Assembly (NCBI GenBank): GCA_900542275.1
Contig: UQMW01000001.1
Coordinates: 45,001 to 109,000, forward strand
Reading direction: 5' to 3'
DNA from: an uncultured Collinsella sp.
Lineage (GTDB): Bacteria; Actinomycetota; Coriobacteriia; Coriobacteriales; Coriobacteriaceae
DNA: 64,000 bases
Part shown: positions 33,979-42,486 of the stretch, one piece after another
How positions within the stretch are numbered: position 1 is the stretch's first letter
Layout: the number at the start of each line of letters is the position of its first letter
Translations under genes and position numbers: made by a program
Notes under the pieces: model-generated
What the model was told of the DNA's origin: nothing
Databases searched by the model: none
Seen by the model: the letters and a program-made list of their open reading frames with translations, nothing else

Positions 33979-34860
33979 TTACAGAATCTCAATCGTGAAC
34001 GAGCGAACGACGGTCTCCTTGGGCTTGGCGACAAGGCAGCCGCGCTTATGCTCAAGCACGTCGTCCTCATCGGAACAGGTCGAAAGGCCGCCCCAGGGCT
34101 CAACTGCCACAAAATCGCCCTCGGGCTTACTCCACACGATGAGGTACGGAAAGCCCTCAAAGCTCAGGCGAACGCCCTTGTCCTCGCCCTTTTTGGAAAG
34201 CGTGACCTGGCGGCTCTCGAGCACGTCAAAGATGGTCTCCGCAAAATCGAAGAGCTCGTGCGACAGGGGCAGCGTCTTTCCCACCATGGGGTTCTTGGAG
34301 CGCTTGTCCACGTCAATCAAGCCAGTCGAAGGGACAGCGGTGCAAAGCTCTGCAGCCTCGTCTTTCTCAAAGCGCAACTCGTAGTCCGTATAGGCCTCGC
34401 CCTCATCGAGCGGGCACCTAAAGCCGGGATGCCCACCGATAAAGAACGGCATGTCCTCGGCGCCCTCGTTGGTCACCTCATAGGAAACGCGCACGGCAGC
34501 GTCCTCGAGCGCATAACGAGCGACAAGCTTAAACGGGTAGGGATAATCGCTCAGCAGCGCGGCGTTATCCTCCGAAGCCAGGCACATCGCCAGCTCGTTC
34601 TCGCTCTGGCTCAGCAGCTTCCACTCCTGTTTGCGCGCAAAGCCGTGGCGAGCGAGCTTTACATGATGCCCGGCAAACGTCATGGCGCTGTTGTCGCGCA
34701 AGCCTCCGCAAATCGGGAAGCAAATCGGCGCCTGGCCGGACCACACGGTGGGATCACCCTGCCACAAGTACTCGCGACCTCCGGCCTCAATCGAGGTAAA
34801 CGAGCCACCAGCCGTGGAAACCTTAATAGAAATCGAATCGTTGGAGAGAGCGTATTCCAT
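33979..34860 (-). CDS. lacX: Aldose 1-epimerase family protein, LacX-like
   Basis: The 293-residue protein belongs to the second aldose-epimerase group, of which LacX of lactococcal lac operons is a member. It has FTSIEAGGREYLWQGDP near the start, the histidine-bearing LARHGFARKQEW, and FFIGGHPGFRCPL in the middle, where the histidine and later glutamate form the active site in the family. It presumably mutarotates a phosphorylated or free galactose-type sugar. First gene of the unit lacX-lacC2-yhcH, divergent from the flavodoxin gene. AAAGGATGGGTA precedes the ATG. Confidence 0.87.
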   Translation of the reverse strand: MEYALSNDSISIKVSTAGGSFTSIEAGGREYLWQGDPTVWSGQAPICFPICGGLRDNSAMTFAGHHVKLARHGFARKQEWKLLSQSENELAMCLASEDNAALLSDYPYPFKLVARYALEDAAVRVSYEVTNEGAEDMPFFIGGHPGFRCPLDEGEAYTDYELRFEKDEAAELCTAVPSTGLIDVDKRSKNPMVGKTLPLSHELFDFAETIFDVLESRQVTLSKKGEDKGVRLSFEGFPYLIVWSKPEGDFVAVEPWGGLSTCSDEDDVLEHKRGCLVAKPKETVVRSFTIEIL

Positions 34861-35017
34861 TACCCATCCTTTCGAACAACTGCTTTATTTCACGCAAGCG
34901 CCCGTTTCAATCCTAACCATAGAACAAACCCGCACGCTCATCGATGCGTCCGGTATCCCGGCCATGTAACGGGGTACCATACAGACATTGATGCAATTAC
35001 AGCTGAAAGGCCTTCTT

Positions 35018-35602
35018 ATGCGAACCATCATTCTTTATGCCTCACGCCACCACGGCAATACGAAAAAGCTCGTGGACGCCATCGTCGAGGCGCACCCCGA
35101 AATCGATACCCTCGACGTGAAAACGCTCGGCAAAAACGAGTATCCCAACCTGCACGAATACCATCTGATTGGTGTCGCCACGGGCATCTATTACTCCGAG
35201 ATCGACAAGGACATGGCACGCGTGCTCACTAACGTGTTGCAGCCGCAGGACAAGGTGTTTGGCCTTATGACCTACGGTGGCAAAAACAAGTGGTACGGCA
35301 AGGATATCGATGGCATCTGCCGCATGAGGCAGGCCATCTTTATGGGTGTCTACGGCTGCCCCGGCTTTGATACGTGGGGGCCGTTCAAACTCACCGGCGG
35401 TGTCCAAAAGGGGCACCCGACCGCTGAGGAAATTAAGGGTGCCGTCGACTTCTTCGACAAGATCGAAGACGAGTATGGAGACATCATCGTCGAAGAGTAC
35501 GCCAAGCGCGAGAAGCGCCTAGCATACGAGAAGGAGCATCCTGCAGGAGGCCTGGTGGCCGGCGTTAAGCGTACGGCAAAGAAAATCGCTAGCAAGCTGT
35601 AA
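35018..35602 (+). CDS. Flavodoxin
   Basis: The 194-residue protein starts MRTIILYASRHHGNTKKLVD, the FMN phosphate-binding loop of flavodoxins. It continues with a GVATGIYYSEIDKDMARV flavin-binding segment and FGLMTYGG. The C-terminal third (VEEYAKREKRLAYEKEHPAG, basic end) extends beyond a minimal flavodoxin and is charged and helical. It carries electrons as a soluble FMN protein. AAAGG lies 7 bases before the ATG at 35018. It sits alone on the plus strand between lacX and nagA; no metabolic link to them is evident. Confidence 0.87.
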   Translation: MRTIILYASRHHGNTKKLVDAIVEAHPEIDTLDVKTLGKNEYPNLHEYHLIGVATGIYYSEIDKDMARVLTNVLQPQDKVFGLMTYGGKNKWYGKDIDGICRMRQAIFMGVYGCPGFDTWGPFKLTGGVQKGHPTAEEIKGAVDFFDKIEDEYGDIIVEEYAKREKRLAYEKEHPAGGLVAGVKRTAKKIASKL

Positions 35603-35677
35603 CTGTAAAGGTGCTTTTGAGCGTTTAACCCGTACGGCGGGTCCGAGCAGATTTGGGGCCGCCGGCTTTTTCTTTCG

Positions 35678-36847
35678 TTACTCGGTAAAGGCGTTGCCGA
35701 CGCTCTGGCCGCCAACATACGTCTCGACGAGGGTGAGCTCATGGTCGAACACGACAAAGTCGGCGTCGCGACCCGGCATGATGCTGCCGCACTTATCCTC
35801 GATGTGCGCGGAGCGTGCCGGCACCTCGGTTGCCATGCGAATGGCGATATCGGCGCTGGCGATGCCCCAGTCGACGATGTTCTTGACGCCCTGGGCAAGC
35901 GTGAGCACCGAACCGGCAATGCTCTTGCCATCGGCGAGCCAGCACAGGTTGTCCTTCATGATGACGTCCATGCCGCCGCTGGTGTAGCTGCCCTCGGGCA
36001 TGCCGCCGCAGCCCAGGCAGTCGGTGATGAGTACCGTGTGCTGCCAGCCCTTGGCCTGCAGCAGCGCCTTGATGGCGGCAGGGTTTACGTGCTTGCCGTC
36101 ACAGATGATCTCGGCGTAGGTCTCGGGGGTGGTCATAGCAGCGCCCACAACACCGGGCTCGCGGTGATGCAGACCGCGCTGGCCGTTATAGGTGTGCGTA
36201 AAGCAGCTAGCACCGGCATTGATGGCGGCGACGCACTCGTCATACGTGGCATCAGAGTGACCGATGCTGGTCACGACACCCTTAGCGTTCAGGGCGGCAG
36301 CATAGGCAGCAGCACCATCGCGCTCGGCGGCCATGGCGCTCTTAACGATACGTCCGCCGGCAGCCTCCTGCCACTGGTCGAAGACCTCCTCGGAGGGGTC
36401 GATCAGGTAAGCGGGGTTCTGTGCGCCCACGTGCTTCATGGTAAAGAAGGGGCCCTCCAGGTAGATGCCCTGAATGCGAGCACCGCAGAAGTCGGGGCCG
36501 CGGCCCTCGTCAGCCTGGGCAATAGCGGCACAGGCGTCCTTGATCTGCTCGACGCCATCGGTGAACGTCGTGGGCAGCCAGCTGGTGGTACCGCGACGGG
36601 CGAGCTCGGTCGAGCTGATATCGATACCCTCGGGATCGTTGTCAGTAGTTGAGTGGTTGTAGAAGCCATGGATGTGGGTATCGACCATACCCGGTGCGAT
36701 CCACGATCCCGTGTAGTCCTTAATCTCGCAAGAGGGCTTGTCGGCCTGCCAGGCGCCAAAGACGCCATCCTCGACCATAAGATAGCCGCCCAGCTGCGGA
36801 CCTGCCGGCAAGAAGAACTTGTCAGCCTTAATTGCGTACGTGCTCAT
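35678..36847 (-). CDS. nagA: N-acetylglucosamine/galactosamine-6-phosphate deacetylase
   Basis: NagA removes the acetyl group from GlcNAc-6-phosphate or GalNAc-6-phosphate in the cytosol. The 389-residue amidohydrolase has the metal motif MVDTHIHGFYNHST, a glutamate in GIYLEGPF, histidines in TSIGHSDATYDE and CFTHTYNGQ, and the catalytic aspartate in LITDCLGC. It lies downstream of agaS, so a GalNAc role (AgaA) is likely here, though both substrates may be used. The ATG at 36847 follows AAGGAG at good spacing. A terminator-like hairpin lies between agaS and nagA, so it may also have its own promoter. Confidence 0.93.
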   Translation of the reverse strand: MSTYAIKADKFFLPAGPQLGGYLMVEDGVFGAWQADKPSCEIKDYTGSWIAPGMVDTHIHGFYNHSTTDNDPEGIDISSTELARRGTTSWLPTTFTDGVEQIKDACAAIAQADEGRGPDFCGARIQGIYLEGPFFTMKHVGAQNPAYLIDPSEEVFDQWQEAAGGRIVKSAMAAERDGAAAYAAALNAKGVVTSIGHSDATYDECVAAINAGASCFTHTYNGQRGLHHREPGVVGAAMTTPETYAEIICDGKHVNPAAIKALLQAKGWQHTVLITDCLGCGGMPEGSYTSGGMDVIMKDNLCWLADGKSIAGSVLTLAQGVKNIVDWGIASADIAIRMATEVPARSAHIEDKCGSIMPGRDADFVVFDHELTLVETYVGGQSVGNAFTE

Positions 36848-36914
36848 ATGCACTCCTTGCTTCTAAAGCAGTTGACTGTGGTGATGCTTATACCCGGTCC
36901 TAGTAAAAACAGAA

Positions 36915-36949
36915 AGCGCCCGCCCGCCGTTATGAGCGGACGGGCGCCC
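36915..36949 (-). terminator. Hairpin after agaS
   Basis: GCGCCCGCCCGCC pairs with GGCGGACGGGCGC-type sequence with a few wobble positions. On the minus strand it is followed by TTTCTGTTTTTAC. It probably reduces, and may not abolish, read-through from agaS to nagA. Confidence 0.65.
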
Positions 36950-36966
36950 TTACAGGGGGGACGCGA

Positions 36967-38133
36967 TTAAGCGGTGAAGGGGTGAATCGTCACGCCCTTA
37001 ACCACGCGGTTGACCGTGCCAGTGGGGCTCGGCGTATCGGGCGTGTTGCCCACGCGCACGGAGTTGAGCAGGCTGATGGCCTGGGCAAACATCACGAACG
37101 GCAGGGCAAGGTAGCCCTCGGGGAGTGCCTCATAGCCCTTAAAGGTGAAGGACTCGCCCTCGTAGACGGTAGCGCCATCCTGCTGAACGGCAACGGTGTG
37201 CTGAGCGATCTCGTCGCCACCGATCTCGTTGAGGATGTCGATATCGTACTGACGGGTGTAGGCATCGTTGTTGACGAACACGAACACGAGGGTCTTGTCG
37301 TCGACGAAGGACTTGGGTCCGTGACGATAACCCATGGAGGTGTCGTAGGAAGTAGCGACCAGACCGTGAGCGAGCTCGAGGATCTTGAGCTGGCTCTCCT
37401 GGGCAAGGCCCCCGAAGGAGCCGGAACCCAAGTAGGTCACGCGGTTGAAGTCGCCAGCCAGGTAATCGGCGACCTCGGGCTCACGATCGATGACCTCCTC
37501 GCCCATCTTGGCGATGGTCTCGACCCACTCGGCCTTCTGCTCGTCGGAAGCCTCGTCAAAGATGAGGGTAGAGAGCAGGGTCATGCAGGTGTAAGAACCG
37601 GTCATGGCGAAGCCCTTGTCGTTGGCGCGCGGGATGAGCAGCGTCAGCGCATTGGGGTCATCAGCGGACTCGACGGCGAGCTTGCCCTCGGGAGCGCAGG
37701 TGATGTTAAGGAACTTGACGTTGTGGACGAGCTCCTTGGCAACGGCAACGGCGGCAAGGCTCTCGGGGCTGTTGCCAGAACGGGCAAAGGAAACCACGAG
37801 CGTGGGATCCTCGGCGCGCAGGAAGTCGCGCGGGGCGCTCACGATGTCGGTCGTGGCGATGGGCTTAAAGTCGTAGAGATCAGTGTTGCCAGCGTGACGC
37901 AGGTACGGGGCGCAGGTATCGCCAACATAGTCGGACGTACCGGCACCGGTAAAGACAACGGACAGACGGCCCTCGCCCATAGCGCGAGCCTCGGCCAGAA
38001 AGGCCTCGATGGCCTCCTTGTTCTCGCGATAGATGTTGAGCGTATCACGCCAGAGCTCGGGCTGCTGAGCAATCTCGGCCGTGGTGATCTGGGCGCCGAG
38101 CTCGGTGAGCTCCTCGACACTCTTCTCGAACAT
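36967..38133 (-). CDS. agaS: SIS-domain sugar isomerase, D-galactosamine-6-phosphate deaminase/isomerase (AgaS)
   Basis: AgaS converts galactosamine-6-phosphate to tagatose-6-phosphate and ammonia. The 388-residue protein has two SIS domains: the first with SVVFTGAGTSDYVGD and VSFARSGNSPESLAAV, the second with RVTYLGSGSFGGLAQESQLK, and GYRHGPKSFVDD toward the end, the arrangement of AgaS rather than of GlmS. With NagA and LacC2 it makes the GalNAc route. It starts 115 bases after the GntR stop and has its own promoter with a TGGTAGTAACCA operator. AGAGAGGTATTAGAA precedes the ATG. Confidence 0.9.
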   Translation of the reverse strand: MFEKSVEELTELGAQITTAEIAQQPELWRDTLNIYRENKEAIEAFLAEARAMGEGRLSVVFTGAGTSDYVGDTCAPYLRHAGNTDLYDFKPIATTDIVSAPRDFLRAEDPTLVVSFARSGNSPESLAAVAVAKELVHNVKFLNITCAPEGKLAVESADDPNALTLLIPRANDKGFAMTGSYTCMTLLSTLIFDEASDEQKAEWVETIAKMGEEVIDREPEVADYLAGDFNRVTYLGSGSFGGLAQESQLKILELAHGLVATSYDTSMGYRHGPKSFVDDKTLVFVFVNNDAYTRQYDIDILNEIGGDEIAQHTVAVQQDGATVYEGESFTFKGYEALPEGYLALPFVMFAQAISLLNSVRVGNTPDTPSPTGTVNRVVKGVTIHPFTA

Positions 38134-38172
38134 TTCTAATACCTCTCTCTAGAAGTAATCCTCTGACGTGCA

Positions 38173-38208
38173 ATTATACACTTCAGTTGGTTATCTGGTA
38201 GTAACCAG
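38173..38208 (-). promoter_or_regulatory. agaS promoter with GntR-type operator
   Basis: A -10 box TATAAT is at 38173-38178 (minus strand). The palindrome CTGGTAGTAACCAG at 38195-38208 covers the place of the -35 box. The same site is at 42487-42500 before the PTS operon. It resembles the TGGT-N4-ACCA pattern of NagR-type GntR/UTRA regulators. Confidence 0.7.
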
Positions 38209-38247
38209 TTAAATGCAAAGAATCATCACATGGAAACGATGTGAACA

Positions 38248-38979
38248 CTAGTCGCCACGCTGGTGGTAAACCTTGTATTTAAACTGATCGGCACGAGCAA
38301 CCGAGAGCGTATACTCCACAACCTCGTTTGACTCGTTATACGTAGTCCTGACCAAATCGAGCACAGGCGAACCCTCGACAATTCCCAAAAGATGGGCATC
38401 GGTGGGACGGGCTATGCTCGCATAAAACTCCTCTTCGGCCACGCGTATCTTTTGCTGAAAGTCCTGCTCAATCACATCGTAAAGCGGCTTACGCTCCAGC
38501 AGCGGTCGCTTTAGGGACAGAAATTGACGAACCGGTAGATAGCTACGTTCGACCATCATGGGCATGTTGTCGGCAGAACGAAGGCGCTTGAGCTTAAAAA
38601 TGCGATCACCGATACGTAATCCCATATGCTCGGCCAGATTCTTATCGGCCTCCATCTCGCAAAACTCGAGAATCGTGGTCTCGGGGTCGCGACCCATCGC
38701 GCGCATCTGCTCGGTAAAACTGTAGGACTGCATAAGATTGGTTGCCTTTGCCGAACGGTCGGTCACAAAGGTACCGCGACCGTGCTGCCGAACCACCAGT
38801 CCCAAACGCTCCAGTTCCTGCAGAGCCAGGCGTACCGTAGTGCGCGAGAGGCCATAGCGTTCCGAAAGTTCGCGCTCGGAAGGAATCATGTCACCGGCGC
38901 GATATTCATGGTCAATCTTTTCGGTCAGAATATCGACCAGCTGATCGTACAGCGGTTGCTTACGCGCTCCGATCGCCAT
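38248..38979 (-). CDS. GntR-family regulator with UTRA domain (AgaR/NagR-like)
   Basis: The 243-residue protein has a GntR winged helix at about residues 10-75 (PLYDQLVDILTEKIDHEYRAG, PSERELSERYGLSRTTVRLAL, VVRQHGRGTFV) and a UTRA effector domain at about 95-235. UTRA proteins of this group bind phosphorylated amino sugars. It lies between agaS and the PTS operon, both of which have the TGGTAGTAACCA palindrome in their promoters, so I infer that it controls GalNAc uptake and breakdown. The ATG at 38979 follows GGGAGG; a start seven codons upstream is less well placed. Confidence 0.92.
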   Translation of the reverse strand: MAIGARKQPLYDQLVDILTEKIDHEYRAGDMIPSERELSERYGLSRTTVRLALQELERLGLVVRQHGRGTFVTDRSAKATNLMQSYSFTEQMRAMGRDPETTILEFCEMEADKNLAEHMGLRIGDRIFKLKRLRSADNMPMMVERSYLPVRQFLSLKRPLLERKPLYDVIEQDFQQKIRVAEEEFYASIARPTDAHLLGIVEGSPVLDLVRTTYNESNEVVEYTLSVARADQFKYKVYHQRGD

Positions 38980-39064
38980 CCTATCCTCCCATTTTCTCAA
39001 ACTCGGCTAACTACCTAGGGTGTTTAGCATTATCTGTCTGCCACACCCGAATCATCAAGAAAAC

Positions 39065-39098
39065 AAAAGCCGCGCGCTCTTTCGAGCACGCGGCTTTT
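39065..39098 (-). terminator. Terminator of the mannose-family PTS operon
   Basis: AAAAGCCGCG pairs with CGCGGCTTTT around a 14-base loop, 67 bases after the EIID stop. The A/T flanks fit termination in both directions. Confidence 0.85.
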
Positions 39099-39164
39099 AA
39101 CATACACATGGCTTAAGGGGTCGGGGTGTGAGCCGCGTAGGGACACACCCCTCAAGCTAGAGCC

Positions 39165-40247
39165 TTACCAGATGCTCGGCCAGAGACCAAGCGGGCCAGC
39201 GCCCAGGATGCCCAGGACGAAGAGCAGCAGAATGCCCTTGGTCGGGGTCCAGCTGTGCTTAGCGAACATGTAGTAAAGCAGCAGCGTAAGCATAAGCGGG
39301 ACGAGCTTCGGGACGATGGTGTTGAGGGTGTCGGCAACGGAGAAGTTGACCGGATCCTCGGTGACGGTGCCGTAGGTAACGGACTCCATGCCGTTGCCCA
39401 GATCGGTGACGCCGCACTCGACAGCGTTGCCGTCGGCATCGGAAGCGGTAAGGGCGTTGCCGTCCTTATCGGTCATGGCGATGGTACCGGCCTCAGCGGT
39501 CTCGGTATCGATGCCCTCCATACCGGTGAAGTTCTCGGCCTCCTTCTCGGAGACGATCACGGTAGTAGCGGAGAGGCCACGGGTGGTGCCGTTGGGGATC
39601 TGGAGGTTGATCTGGGTGCCACCCATGGTGACGACCAGGCAACCGACGACGAAGACGCCCATGATGGAAGCGGCACGCGTGAAGGCCTGCATGTTGGCAG
39701 TCAGAGCGTCAATAGCGCTGGTGCCAAGCTTGTAGGACCAGTTCATGAGCCAGAAGCGCAGAGCGAACTGGACGACGTTGAAGATCACCAGGAAGATGAT
39801 CGGCGCAGCGGCGTTGCCGTTGATGGCCATGTTGGAGGTGATGCCGGCCGTGATAGGCACGAGCGTCAGCCAGAACAGGGCGTCACCGATACCACCGAGC
39901 GGGCCCATTGCGGCGACGCGGACGGCGCGGATCGTGGGGATGTCAACCTTGTTCTGCTCGAGCGAAAGCACGATACCCATAACAAAGGTGACGAGGAACG
40001 GGTGGGTGTTGAAGAACTCCAGGTTGTGGCTCATGGAAGCCGCGAGGTCGTTCTTGTTGGTGTGGATCTTCTCCAGACCGGGGATGATGGAGTAAAGCCA
40101 GCCAGCGGCCTGCATGCGCTCGTAGTTGAACGATGCCTGCAGGAAGCAGGAGCGCCAAGCCATCTTGTTGAGGGTCTTCTGGTCGAGCTGCGGAGCAGGA
40201 GTGAGATCCTCGTAGTGCTCCGGGATCACATACTCATTAGATGCCAT
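39165..40247 (-). CDS. agaD: PTS mannose/sorbose-family EIID component with an extra domain
   Basis: EIID is a membrane subunit of mannose-class permeases. The 360-residue protein has the family stretches WRSCFLQASFNYERMQAAGW, LEFFNTHPFL, AAMGPLGGIGDALFW and a C-terminal membrane pair. It is longer than most EIID proteins (about 270-300) because a polar segment of roughly 80 residues (about 222-300, with EAENFTGMEGIDTETAEAG and TDKDGNALTASDADGNA) interrupts it just before the last hydrophobic block. The ATG at 40247 lies inside the end of EIIC (11-base overlap) with GGAGGTGACTT before it. Its operon partners fit GalNAc transport; substrate is inferred from nagA and agaS nearby. Confidence 0.92.
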   Translation of the reverse strand: MASNEYVIPEHYEDLTPAPQLDQKTLNKMAWRSCFLQASFNYERMQAAGWLYSIIPGLEKIHTNKNDLAASMSHNLEFFNTHPFLVTFVMGIVLSLEQNKVDIPTIRAVRVAAMGPLGGIGDALFWLTLVPITAGITSNMAINGNAAAPIIFLVIFNVVQFALRFWLMNWSYKLGTSAIDALTANMQAFTRAASIMGVFVVGCLVVTMGGTQINLQIPNGTTRGLSATTVIVSEKEAENFTGMEGIDTETAEAGTIAMTDKDGNALTASDADGNAVECGVTDLGNGMESVTYGTVTEDPVNFSVADTLNTIVPKLVPLMLTLLLYYMFAKHSWTPTKGILLLFVLGILGAGPLGLWPSIW

Positions 40248-41037
40248 CTTCGAAGTCACCTCCGTCAGAAACAGCTGCACCCTTCAGCTCGGTCTGCTGC
40301 TGGAAGTCCCAGAAAGCGATGCCGAAGCCGATGAGAGCGAGGATGAGCAGAGCAGGGGTTGCCAGCGAATCGTTGGCAACGGTGATGAGCGCGAGGCCAA
40401 AGCCCATGAGGAAGAAGCCCCACATATCGCGGTTCATCATAACCTTGAGCAGGACGGCGAAGCCGACGAAGCGCATCATGCCGCCTGCAGCGGACAGACC
40501 GGTCTGCAGCCAAGTCGGGATGGCGGAAGCGATGGTCTGACCAATGGTAGCGCCAGCGATGAAGAACAGGGTGACGACGACAGCGAAGATCAGGCCGAGC
40601 AGAGCCATGGCGAAGTAGTTCAGGCGCTCGATGCCCTTGGTGTCCGCGTTATGAGCCATGTTATCGGCCGTGGACATAAGCGGGGACATAAGCGTGAAGA
40701 CCAGGGTAACGCCGAGCTGACCAAGCAGAGCGAACGGAATGGCAAGGCCGACTGCCGCGTTGGGCTCGAGACCCGTAGCGATAGCGAGAATGGCTGCCAT
40801 GATGCCGCCAATGACGGCGTTAGGCGGCTGAGCGCCTCCGATCGGCATGTTGCCGATCGTCATGAGCTGATAGGTACCACCCACGAGAAGACCGGTGTTG
40901 AGGTCGCCAAGGATAAGACCGATGACGGCGCCGGTGACGATGGGCTGATAGAGAGACTCGAGGAAGTCAAACTGGTCGATTGCCGCGATGAACGTGACGA
41001 CGAAGACCAGAGCGATCTGGATAATCGAGTATTCCAT
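40237..41037 (-). CDS. agaC: PTS mannose/sorbose-family EIIC component
   Basis: EIIC forms, with EIID, the sugar channel in the membrane. The 266-residue protein is almost wholly hydrophobic, with the family stretches FDFLESLYQPIVTGAVIGLILG, TGLLVGGTYQLMTIG, IGGAQPPNAVIGGIMA and a MRFVGFAVLLKVMMNRDMWGFF segment near the C-terminus. It follows EIIB with a 90-base gap and overlaps EIID. AAGGAGGAGCAAG precedes the ATG. Confidence 0.93.
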   Translation of the reverse strand: MEYSIIQIALVFVVTFIAAIDQFDFLESLYQPIVTGAVIGLILGDLNTGLLVGGTYQLMTIGNMPIGGAQPPNAVIGGIMAAILAIATGLEPNAAVGLAIPFALLGQLGVTLVFTLMSPLMSTADNMAHNADTKGIERLNYFAMALLGLIFAVVVTLFFIAGATIGQTIASAIPTWLQTGLSAAGGMMRFVGFAVLLKVMMNRDMWGFFLMGFGLALITVANDSLATPALLILALIGFGIAFWDFQQQTELKGAAVSDGGDFEDGI

Positions 41038-41127
41038 CTTGCTCCTCCTTTCAAAATGTATGTACGCACTTTGGATTTCACGTACAGAACGTCAGGGTTT
41101 CAATCCTGACAACGTGGATCACGAGGA

Positions 41128-41610
41128 TTACGAGAAGAGCTTGCTCGTGTCCTCAACAGGCGTGCTCGGAACGCGCCTGATCTCCAACTCCACCCCCAAT
41201 TCCTGCAGCTCTTTAAACGCAGCGACATCCTCGTCGTTAACTGCGACGGAGGTGGCGACTTGGCGCTTTCCTTCCGACATGTGCATGTTGCCGATGTTTA
41301 CCTTCTTTATAGGCACACCGCCCTTGACGAGCGTAAGCACGTCTTCCGGTGTTTCGGCCACGATGAAGATCTTCTGGCGCGGGCTCGCCTTGCCAATGAC
41401 GTCGATGGTCTTCTGCAGGGAGAAGAAACGCGTAGCGACGCCGGCGGGAGCGGCCATCTTCATGAGGTTCTGGCGCATGGTGTTGGTCGACACATCGTCG
41501 TTGGCGACGAGGATGAGGTTGGAGCCCAGGGTGGAGTTCCACTGGGTAGCGACCTGACCATGGACCAGTCGGTTATCGATGCGGGTAAGAAGAATGTTGG
41601 GTTCTGCCAT
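41128..41610 (-). CDS. agaB: PTS mannose/sorbose-family EIIB component
   Basis: The 160-residue EIIB takes phosphate on histidine 17 of RIDNRLVHGQV and passes it to the incoming sugar. Other family stretches are SNLILVANDDVSTN, GVPIKKVNIGNMHMSEGKR and FKELQELGVELEIRRVP. It is intact, in contrast to the orphan paralog at 30258 where this histidine is tyrosine. It lies between the YajC-like gene and EIIC in the PTS operon, with GAAAGGAAGC before the ATG. Confidence 0.94.
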   Translation of the reverse strand: MAEPNILLTRIDNRLVHGQVATQWNSTLGSNLILVANDDVSTNTMRQNLMKMAAPAGVATRFFSLQKTIDVIGKASPRQKIFIVAETPEDVLTLVKGGVPIKKVNIGNMHMSEGKRQVATSVAVNDEDVAAFKELQELGVELEIRRVPSTPVEDTSKLFS

Positions 41611-41646
41611 GTTGATCAGCTTCCTTTCGTTATTTGCTGACGACAG

Positions 41647-41928
41647 TTACTTGATCTCCTGAATCGCGTAACGCGAAACATCTACGACGGCACCGGATCG
41701 GACTTTGATCTGGACCTTTTCGCCTTCGATGCCCTTGACGGTTCCGTAGATACCGCCGGCGAAAAGAACCTCCTGACCCGGCTTGAGCTCGGTGTGCAGC
41801 TCCTTGAAGTACTTCTGCTTCTTCTTCATGTTGATTTGCGACCAGATGGTGTAAATCACACCCATGATGGCAAGCAGGCCCAAAAGAGCTACCGAGGAAC
41901 TCAGAACACTGGCTCCGAAATCGGCCAT
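41647..41928 (-). CDS. YajC-like small membrane protein in the PTS operon
   Basis: The 93-residue protein has one N-terminal membrane segment (about residues 8-28) followed by the YajC-type soluble part: QKYFKELHTELKPGQEVLFAGGIYGTV and VRSGAVVDVSRYAIQEI. In YajC this is an accessory subunit of the Sec translocase. YajC paralogs also occur inside mannose-family PTS operons for glycosaminoglycan or amino-sugar uptake, as here, where their role is not settled. Its start overlaps the end of EIIA by one base, so it is clearly part of the operon. Confidence 0.87.
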   Translation of the reverse strand: MADFGASVLSSSVALLGLLAIMGVIYTIWSQINMKKKQKYFKELHTELKPGQEVLFAGGIYGTVKGIEGEKVQIKVRSGAVVDVSRYAIQEIK

Positions 41929-42371
41929 TAGATGCCGTCCTCGTCGCCGAAGATATCCTCTTCATCGGAGCCGGCAACGGATGCGACCGTCTGGGCGGTG
42001 ATGCCCGTCTGGCCAACAGTCACGGCCTGCTCGCCAAGCTCGGCGAGCGTGGCGTTACCGCGGAGGAACAGAAGCTCAATAACCATGGGAAGGTTGGTGC
42101 CAGTCAGAACCTCGACGTTGTCGACATCCTGGGCAATCATCATCGACTGATTGAACGGAGTACCACCGAGCAGGTCGGTAAAGACGAGCACGCCATCGCA
42201 CTCCTCGCGCATGGCGGTAATAGCGGCGCGGAGATCCTCACCGTAGGAAGCAGCCTGGTCGCCCTCAAAAGGAACGACGGTAAAAGCGGGCTGGTCGCCG
42301 GCAACCATAGCGATAGCACTTGCAAGGCCGGGTGCGAACTGTCCATGACCGGTAAGAATAAAGCCAACCAT
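41928..42371 (-). CDS. agaF: PTS mannose-family EIIA component
   Basis: EIIA receives phosphate from HPr. The 147-residue protein starts MVGFILTGHGQFAPGLASAI with the phospho-histidine at residue 9, and has the family stretches VLVFTDLLGGTPFN and VLTGTNLPMVIELL. The acidic C-terminal tail (GSDEEDIFGDEDGI) is unusual but short. First gene of the operon EIIA-YajC-EIIB-EIIC-EIID. GGAAGGGAAATTTGA precedes the ATG. The promoter lies about 140 bases upstream under a GntR-type operator. Confidence 0.93.
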   Translation of the reverse strand: MVGFILTGHGQFAPGLASAIAMVAGDQPAFTVVPFEGDQAASYGEDLRAAITAMREECDGVLVFTDLLGGTPFNQSMMIAQDVDNVEVLTGTNLPMVIELLFLRGNATLAELGEQAVTVGQTGITAQTVASVAGSDEEDIFGDEDGI

Positions 42372-42486
42372 TCAAATTTCCCTTCCGAAGGTGTGTACGA
42401 TCTGAGTCCGATGATGTTCGGAAGCCAGCGGGCGCTCGCCCTTAAAGCTTCTTAGAAAGCGTTCTTTGAAGACCAGTGGTCTCTCA

